DNA from: Aporrectodea caliginosa
Taxonomy: Eukaryota; Annelida; Clitellata; Crassiclitellata; Lumbricidae
DNA length: 64,000 nt
Assembly (NCBI GenBank): GCA_020284085.1
Contig: JACEVL010000062.1
Location: 310,001 to 374,000 of the forward strand
Reading direction: 5' to 3'
This document shows, piece by piece, positions 56,946-64,000 of the stretch. Each line of letters begins with the position of its first letter. Within the stretch, counting starts at the first letter, position 1. Below the pieces are notes generated by a model. The model saw nothing but the letters and a program-made list of their open reading frames with translations, was not told the origin of the DNA and did no database searches. The position numbers and the translations under genes are program-made.

Positions 56946-57051
56946 TCTTGATTTTCTTACTGATAATATTATTTAGGTAAGTAAGTGCTGCTATTATTAG
57001 AGTCTTATAGGCTGATAAATATGTTTTCTCATATCCGGTATTATCTTAATA

Positions 57052-57292
57052 TTCTTCTTCACGTTCTCTGCCCTCAGGCAGGTTCATATGTCCAACGACG
57101 CCATTTTTCTCTGTTCTCTGCTTCTCTTTTCAGTCCGCTGTATCCCTCCTCTGCCAACATCCAGTCCAGTAGCATTGTTCTTGGCCTACCTCTCATCTTT
57201 TTCCCCTCCATTCTTCCCTCGATGATGTCTCTTAGTAGGGTGTCGCTCCTTAAGATGTGTCCTATCCATTTCTTCTTAATTTTATCTTAATA
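57052..57292 (-). pseudogene. LINE 3' fragment inserted in copy A only
   Basis: On the minus strand: [20 protein letters not shown], then [19 protein letters not shown] and [12 protein letters not shown] with a stop. This is the C-terminal end of an endonuclease-reverse transcriptase LINE different from the CR1/L2-like ones. An 11-bp duplication TTATCTTAATA flanks it (57041-57051, 57282-57292). Copy B has the empty site. Confidence 0.8.
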
Positions 57293-57719
57293 TAGGCTTA
57301 CATAAATGTTGTAGTTAGTTGCCATCAACGTTAACCTATTATCACCTAGCATATCTTACTGCATTGTTTACTCACTTAGTCTGTAACCTACTTCAAAGTC
57401 TGTAGAGATTATTTCCCCAATTGTTTTGGTTTCGTTATGTACTCTAAGTCTACCTTTGCCTAGCCTCGTTAAGTACCTTTTCAATTTTGTCCTTTAGCTG
57501 GTAACCTCTGACTGTAGTTGTTACTTACACACATAGTAAATTTATATTTATTAAATAAATAAATGCACAGGAAAAAATTAATAAAACGAAATACAAGTGA
57601 AATATGTTACTTTGGCTAAGCCTCTTAGATAAATCAGTGGCCTAAGTTCTCACTTCTGTCGTTCGTTAGTGACTGAAAGTAGAAAATGATAGTCCTTATT
57701 AATCTAGCAGCGTTCATTT

Positions 57720-57910
57720 GGAGCATAAATTCCATCCTTCATTCTTTTCTTCCATCCTTTTTTCCCTTTTTCCTTTTTTCTTCCTTCCTGGTTTCAGTCC
57801 TTAATTTATCATTTCTTTCCTTCCTCCTTCTTTTCTTTCTTCCTTCCTTCCTTATTACCTCGTTTCTTTGCTTCCTTCTTCCTTTTTTCCTTTCTTCCAT
57901 CAATCATCCT
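57720..57910. repeat. (TTCC)n-rich tract, copy A
   Basis: Degenerate TTCC/TTTC tract. In copy B (61555-61775) it is purer and longer. Confidence 0.85.
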
Positions 57911-58451
57911 TCCTTGCTTCCTGTCTTTCTTCCTACATTCATTCATCCAGTTAATCATAATTCATTCATTCTCTCATACAGTTAGTCAGTCAGTTATTAT
58001 TCCTTTATTCCTTTCTGTCTCATTGTTGTTATTTATCCTTTTACCTTACTACCAGTTGTAATTCATCCTACATAATAGACGATGTACGCATTTTAGTGGC
58101 CTAATCTGCACTATGATGCTCGAATACTTTTCACGCCTATGGACCTACTCTCCATTTAATACGTTTATGCTTGATGGTGAGATCTGTAAATGCGACATAA
58201 AAGTGTCGTTGTGGAATCAGTTTAAGAAATATCGGTTAGCGTAGGCCTTAGCAAAAATAATTATTGTAGGAGGAAACTACTAAACTTCAGACTATGGAAA
58301 TTTGAAGCTGAGTTGACAAAAGGTTAAAGAAACAGCCACATAAGATGTCGCTGCATGTGCATAAAAATAATATATTGGACTTCTTTACCACACAAGTGTC
58401 TGCTACATAACAACTAACATTCAAAGTGAATTTGTTATAATAGCCTATGTT

Positions 58452-58857
58452 AGGGAATAGGGGTACTCGGTAGAGTAGTGGTTAGCGTGCCCGACTATCA
58501 ATTGAGATGTCGGGGTTCATTTACCCGCCAGGGCAGAAATTCTGTTCGAGATTTCTGCTCCACCTGCGAGCCAGCTCAGCTATATGGGGAGGGGGATAGT
58601 ATAATGGATTACACTCTTGCCTGAAGTTTTCACGGACCAGGTTCGATTCCCGTAAGGCCCCTCTGGGTTTCGCTGATGCCTTCATTCCCTACAAAGTACA
58701 ATGAGCTTGTGCCTTGAATGGCTGCAACCTTGTTGATTTATGTCTTCTGTAATTTGTGTTCTTGTGAATTGTTTAATTGTCATAACATGTACATGTACAG
58801 TGCAGTGCGTTTGTCAGGCGCTTCCTTAAAGAATAAATATTATTATTATTATTATAA
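58452..58857 (+). mobile_element. Dimeric tRNA-derived SINE, copy A
   Basis: Two tRNA-like units in tandem: the first (about 58460-58530) with GTAGAGTAGTGGTTAGCGTG and a degenerate B box GGTTCATTTACCC; the second (about 58590-58663) with AGTATAATGGATTACAC and B box GGTTCGATTCCC. The tail has GCAGTGCGTTTGTCAGGCGC, then AATAAATATTATTATT. Confidence 0.7.
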
Positions 58858-59181
58858 TGACCGTACACTGTGGGTGACAAGATGAGACAGTTAGGGAGAG
58901 GACTGACCATCCGCCCTCATATGCCGAGGCTAAGAAAATGAAGTCGCTGACTCTTCATACCCATGGCTGCCTCAGGGCTAGTTTAAGAGACTGCTGTTAT
59001 TCGTCTATGTTATGTTACGAAAGGCGTTAGTGGAACCAATTTCACGCTTATCTTACTTGATGAGCAGTTGTTTAACGATAGATATATTTCAGTTTGTTGC
59101 AGTCGACTTATACACGAGATAAATTGTAGCTCACATTGTATTGTATCACATAATTAGTTAGGATCGCACGATTTCACGTTA

Positions 59182-59215
59182 TCGGGGGCCCGATAGCGCA
59201 TTGGATAACACACTG
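59182..59215 (+). mobile_element. Truncated tRNA-like SINE head at the duplication junction
   Basis: GGGGGCCCGATAGCGCATTG then GATAACACACTGTC looks like a tRNA A-box region cut off where copy B begins. It is the only unique sequence between the two copies. Confidence 0.45.
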
Positions 59216-59528
59216 TCAACCATCGTCTGACTTTAAACAACGAAGACTTTCAACACAACTAGGAAAATGTTTTAATAAAATTAGTCCTTACCAATAGTTC
59301 CACCACAACGACGTTAACTGAAACTTATCTGAACTCCAAATACTACATGTTATTATTTTACTCCAACTGTACCTTATGGTAACTTTAAATTAGCCTCAAA
59401 CCATACCATTACGTTTACCTACATTATAATGAAATCTTTCTGCGCTAGCCGCAGATGGATGAAAAGAACCGCTCTTCTAGGGCTGCATCCACGCTTGTAG
59501 ACGAAATATTTCTAACCATTGACCCTAA

Positions 59529-59571
<43 letters not shown>

Positions 59572-60509
59572 ATATATATGCATATATACATATGCATATA
59601 TATAACCCTTACCGTAACCAAACATTTAACCAGCACCTGCTGTAATCTTGAATCTCAACATGGAACCAATTCTGATCTGACCTGCCTATCGATTTTGTTT
59701 TGACTGAGCGTCTGTGAATATGTTTGTTCCGACGACTTCTCTTGTGCTATGGGGCGCTGTATAAATCTTGAGATTACTATTACCGTAACCTGTCGTGGTT
59801 CTACCACTGCCCGACCACAAAGTGGGTCGACGTTCACTTTACCATCGTTCGGTGGGTGTTAGATTCACCAGCCGGTCGATACACCGGAGGGCGTAGTGGC
59901 ACTCAGCATCAACAGCCCGCATGCGCCGTTCTAGGAACGCCACAATGGCGGCCAAGCCTAAGAGCGTGGCTATGGCTGTGCTAATGTTGGCTTCCATCGA
60001 TGGCACCGAGCATTCTTCCTGGCTCCGATTAACATAAGCAAGGCGATGACCACGACACACGCAATAGCCGTGTGCTATGAAATCATAGCGCCAGCCATCC
60101 TGGCTGCAGCTGTATTAAGGCGCTAGTGTTTAAATCGGTTCGGCAATATGATCGGAGGCCGACAATCGACCAAGCGACTGGGAAAGGTCTAACGGTTGGT
60201 CTCTGATGTGACGATGTTCGTGGGGGCGAGGAATGCTTTCGGGTGTGACAGGGCAGAGGGGTGATTCACCGATGCCACTGACCGCTTTGCTGCTGCGATT
60301 CGGACGACGAGGAGGAGCAGTAGAGCGGCGGTCTCACTGTGTGGTAGGAGGATTCGACGCTCATATGGCAGGGACCGTTACGTCTTTCATCAGGGAGTGT
60401 TCCGTAATTGGTCAGAATGGATGACGGCGCTCTGCTCGTTTCCGCTCTAACGGTCGTCGAAATTCTCATCGTCTGCTATTCAGCACCAACAGGAAATATA
60501 AGTCAGTCT

Positions 60510-60992
<483 letters not shown>

Positions 60993-61619
60993 AGTCTTGA
61001 TTTTCTTGCTGATAATATTATTTAGGTAAGTAAGTGCTGCTATTATTAGAGTCTTATAATGCTAATAAATATGTTTTCTCATATCCGGTCTTATTTTAAT
61101 ATAAGCTTACATAAAATTAATGTTGTAGTTAGTTGCCATCAACGTTAACCTATTATCATCTAGCATATCTTACTGCATTGTTTACTCACTTAGTCTGTTA
61201 CCTACTTCAAAGTCTGTAGAGATTATTTCCCCAATTGTTTTGGTTTCGTTATGTAATCTAAGTCTACCTTTGCCTAGCCTCATTAAGTACCTATTCAATT
61301 TTGTCCTTTAGCTGGTAACCTCTGACTGTAGTTGTTACTTACACACATAGTAAATTTATATTAATTAAAATAAATAAATGCATCGAAAAAAATTAATAAA
61401 ACAAAATACTAGTTAAATATGTTACTTTGGCTAAGCCTCTTAGATAAATCAGTGGCCTAAGTTCTCACTTCTTTCGTTCGTTAGTGACTGAAAGTATAAA
61501 TGATAGTCCTTATTAATCTAGCAGCGTTCATTTGGAGCACAAATTGCAACCTTCATTCTTTCCATCCATCCTTTTTCCTTCTTTTTCTCCCTTTCTTGCT
61601 TCAGTCCTTAATTCATTAA

Positions 61620-61775
61620 TTCTTTCCTTCCTCCTTCTTTTCTTTCTTCCTTCCTTCCTTACTACCTCGTTTCTTTGCTTCCTTCCTTCCTTCCTTTTCC
61701 TTCCTTCCTTCCTTCCTTCCTTCCTTCCTTCGTTTCCTTCCTTCCTTCCTTCCTTCCTTCCTTCCTTTCTTCCAT
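61620..61775. repeat. (TTCC)n tract, copy B
   Basis: TTCC repeats, near-pure at 61680-61770. Confidence 0.9.
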
Positions 61776-62329
61776 CAATCATCCTTCCTTGCTTCCTGTC
61801 TTTCTTCCTACATTCATTCATTCAGTTAATCATCATTCAATCATTCTCTCATACAGTTAGTCAGTCAGTTATTATTCTTTCATTCCTTGCTGTCTCATTG
61901 TTGTTATTTATCCTTTACCTTACTACATCATAGACTATGTACGCATTTTAGTGGCCTAAATCTAAACGATGATGCTCGAATAGTTTTCACGCCTATGAAC
62001 CTACTCTCCATTGAATACGTTTATGCTTGATGATAAGATCTGTAAATGCGACATAAAAGTGTCGTTGTGGAATCAGTTTAAGAAATATCGGTTAGCGTAG
62101 GCCTTAGCAAAAATATTGTAGGAGGAAATTGAGTCTAGACTTACTAAACTTCAGACTGTGGAAAGTTTAAGCTGAGTTGACAAAAGGCTAAAGAAACAGC
62201 CACATAAGATGTCGCTGCATGTGCATAAATATAATATATTGGACTTCTTTACCACACAAGTGTCTGCTACAAGACAACTACATTTCAAAGTGAATTTGTT
62301 ATAATAGCCTATATGTTAGGGAATAGGGG

Positions 62330-62715
62330 TACTCGGTAGAGTAGTGGTTAGCGTGTCGTACTATCAATTGAGAGGTCGGGGTTCATATACCCGCCAGGGC
62401 AGAAATTCTGTTTGAGATTTCTGCTCAACCTGCGATGCCAGCTCAGCTATATGGGGAGGGGATAGTATAATGGATTAAACTCTTGCCTGAAGTTTTCACG
62501 GACCCGGTTCGATTCCCGTAAGGTCCCTCTGTGTTTCGCTGATGCCTTCATTCCCTACAAAGTACAATGAGATTGTGCCTTGCATGGCTGCAACTTTGTT
62601 GATTTATGTCTTCTGTAATTTGTGTTCTTGTGAATTGTTTAATTGTCATAACATGTACAATTGTACATGTAAAGCGCAGTGCGTTTCATTAAAGAATAAA
62701 TATTATTATTATTAT
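62330..62715 (+). mobile_element. Dimeric tRNA-derived SINE, copy B
   Basis: Same two tRNA-like units as in copy A, B boxes GGTTCATATACCC and GGTTCGATTCCC, with an ATTATTATT tail. Confidence 0.7.
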
Positions 62716-63295
62716 AATGACCGTACACTGTGGGTGAGAAGATGAGACAGTGAGGGAGAGGACTGACCAATGACCACCCGCCCTCATATGCCGAGGCTAA
62801 GAAAATGATGTCGCTGACTCTCTATACCCATGACTGCCTCACGGCTAGTTTAAGAAACTGCTCTTATTCTTCTATGTTATGTTACAAAAGGCGTTAGTTG
62901 AACCAATTTCATGCATATCTGACTTTATGAGCAGTTGTTTAACGATAGATATATTTCAGTTTGTTGCAGTCGACTTATACACGAGATAAAATGTAGCTCA
63001 CATTTTATTGTATCACGTAATTAGTTAGCATCGTGCGACATCACGGTCCTTACTGTTACTTAGCATTGCAATATGTATGCCTCTTTTTGTCTGTGTGTAT
63101 GTGCGTGTTTGTATTCTCATTATGCACTTTGCATACATGGATGAAGAGATATGATGTAGCGCCTCGTAATGGCTCTGCGCACTAGAGTATATATCTAAAT
63201 GATCGGGAAAATGTGGACCATGAGACAGTGTGAAACTGTAAACCGTTGAGTCAAATGCATCAGTAATTATTATGCAACGGCATGCTGTTCCAAAA

Positions 63296-63338
63296 GATGT
63301 GTATGTGTGTGTGTGTGTGTGTGTAGGCCTATAATATA

Positions 63339-63376
<38 letters not shown>
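63296..63376. repeat. (GT)n and (TA)n microsatellites
   Basis: GT repeat to about 63324, then TAGGCCTATAAT and a TA repeat at 63336-63376. Confidence 0.9.
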
Positions 63377-63379
<3 letters not shown>

Positions 63380-63591
63380 ATAAACATCAGTTAAGAGCTG
63401 CCATCTATCTTTGGCAGCTCATGCGTAAGCCTTAGCTGGTGTTTATAGTCCATGCATTCGTGTCATACGGCAATTATTGCTGCGCTTATTAGAGGAATAT
63501 GTTTCAATCTACTTGGCATTACTCTCAGGCACGGTAGTATTTCACAACAATACATTACAGAATGCTGTTTCCGTCGAAGGACAATAAGGAC

Positions 63592-63790
63592 TGGTTCGAA
63601 GGACAGTGCATCTTCTCCTCTTTTCAGAGTTACTCGGTTCCAAGGCATTGTCTGCAATTCCCAATTCATCAAGCGCCTTCTTCTTTGTCTGAGACCCACA
63701 TTCGAAGGACAGTGCATCTTCCCAGAGTTACTCGGTTCCAAGGCATTGTCTGCAATTCCCAATTTATCTTGTGCCCTCTCCTTTGTCCGA
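63592..63790. repeat. ~110-bp tandem pair
   Basis: Two copies share TTCGAAGGACAGTGCATCTT and CAAGGCATTGTCTGCAATTC. The first has a ~10-base insertion. Function unknown. Confidence 0.8.
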
Positions 63791-63821
63791 CCGAATGCGC
63801 CTAAGTCGGTCCATGCTGCAG

Positions 63822-63878
63822 AAGAGAGAGAGAGACAGAGATATATATATATAGATAGATATAGAGAGATAGATATAG

Positions 63879-63943
<65 letters not shown>

Positions 63944-64000
63944 CAGACAGACAGACAGACAGACAGAGACAGACAGAGACAGAGACAGAGAGACAGACAG
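63822..64000. repeat. (GA)n/(GATA)n/(GACA)n microsatellite
   Basis: Compound purine-rich repeat running off the window end. Confidence 0.9.

Noticed and set aside
56985..57290. 101-codon plus-strand frame in copy A
   Set aside because: Antisense shadow of the minus-strand LINE fragment; absent from copy B.
58452..58665. tRNA genes
   Set aside because: B boxes are good, but the units are tandem, have mismatched stems, sit in a SINE body with a tail, and occur again in the duplicated copy. The same applies at 1348-1428 and 62330-62530.

Overview
This is eukaryotic DNA: split genes with GT/AG introns, microsatellites several hundred bases long, and dense, nested mobile elements. The host genes encode a CARD protein with a coiled coil and an NHL-like propeller, a Mab-21/cGAS-like protein with a long C-terminal extension, and a BTB-BACK-PHR protein. 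Together with the frequent short motif TAGGCCTA and a foldback element made of minisatellite arms, they suggest a marine invertebrate, most likely a deuterostome such as an echinoderm. That placement is inference; there is no species-level marker.

Layout. (1) 0.9-13.0 kb, + strand: a seven-exon gene whose phases all join in frame and predict 924 residues: CARD, CARD, Pro/Lys-rich linker, long coiled coil, beta-propeller. Its introns hold a SINE, a candidate LTR, a mariner/hAT/MITE nest and a 1.2 kb hAT-type element with an 8-bp target duplication. (2) 15.2-19.9 kb: a mariner-type transposon whose transposase is split at the QQxGAP/AHR motif by a 3.5 kb foldback element; its arms are inverted arrays of a ~32 bp minisatellite. 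(3) 24.4-39.3 kb, + strand: a Mab-21/cGAS-like nucleotidyltransferase gene with its catalytic acidic residues visible. It is broken by one frameshift, by a 7.4 kb TTAA-flanked piggyBac-like insertion (itself carrying a LINE, a palindrome and a solo LTR), and by a nearly pristine 4.6 kb Ty1/copia element with 186-bp LTRs and a 5-bp target duplication. (4) 41.6-44.4 kb, - strand: an intact two-exon BTB-BACK-PHR gene. (5) 45.8-51.5 kb: a second piggyBac-like MITE, a decayed paralogue of the Mab-21 gene's C-terminal half, and two transposase relics. (6) 55.2-63.0 kb: a ~4 kb direct tandem duplication rich in microsatellites and dimeric tRNA-derived SINEs, with a LINE fragment inserted in one copy only.

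Function. Two of the three host genes look like innate-immune components lying on the same strand about 11 kb apart: a putative CARD signalling protein with a propeller sensor or scaffold end, and a cGAS-like receptor family with at least two copies, both now damaged. The BTB-PHR gene is a likely Cullin-3 adaptor and is probably unrelated. A functional link between the CARD gene and the cGAS-like genes is a hypothesis from proximity and domain content. The rest of the window is largely transposon and simple-repeat DNA.
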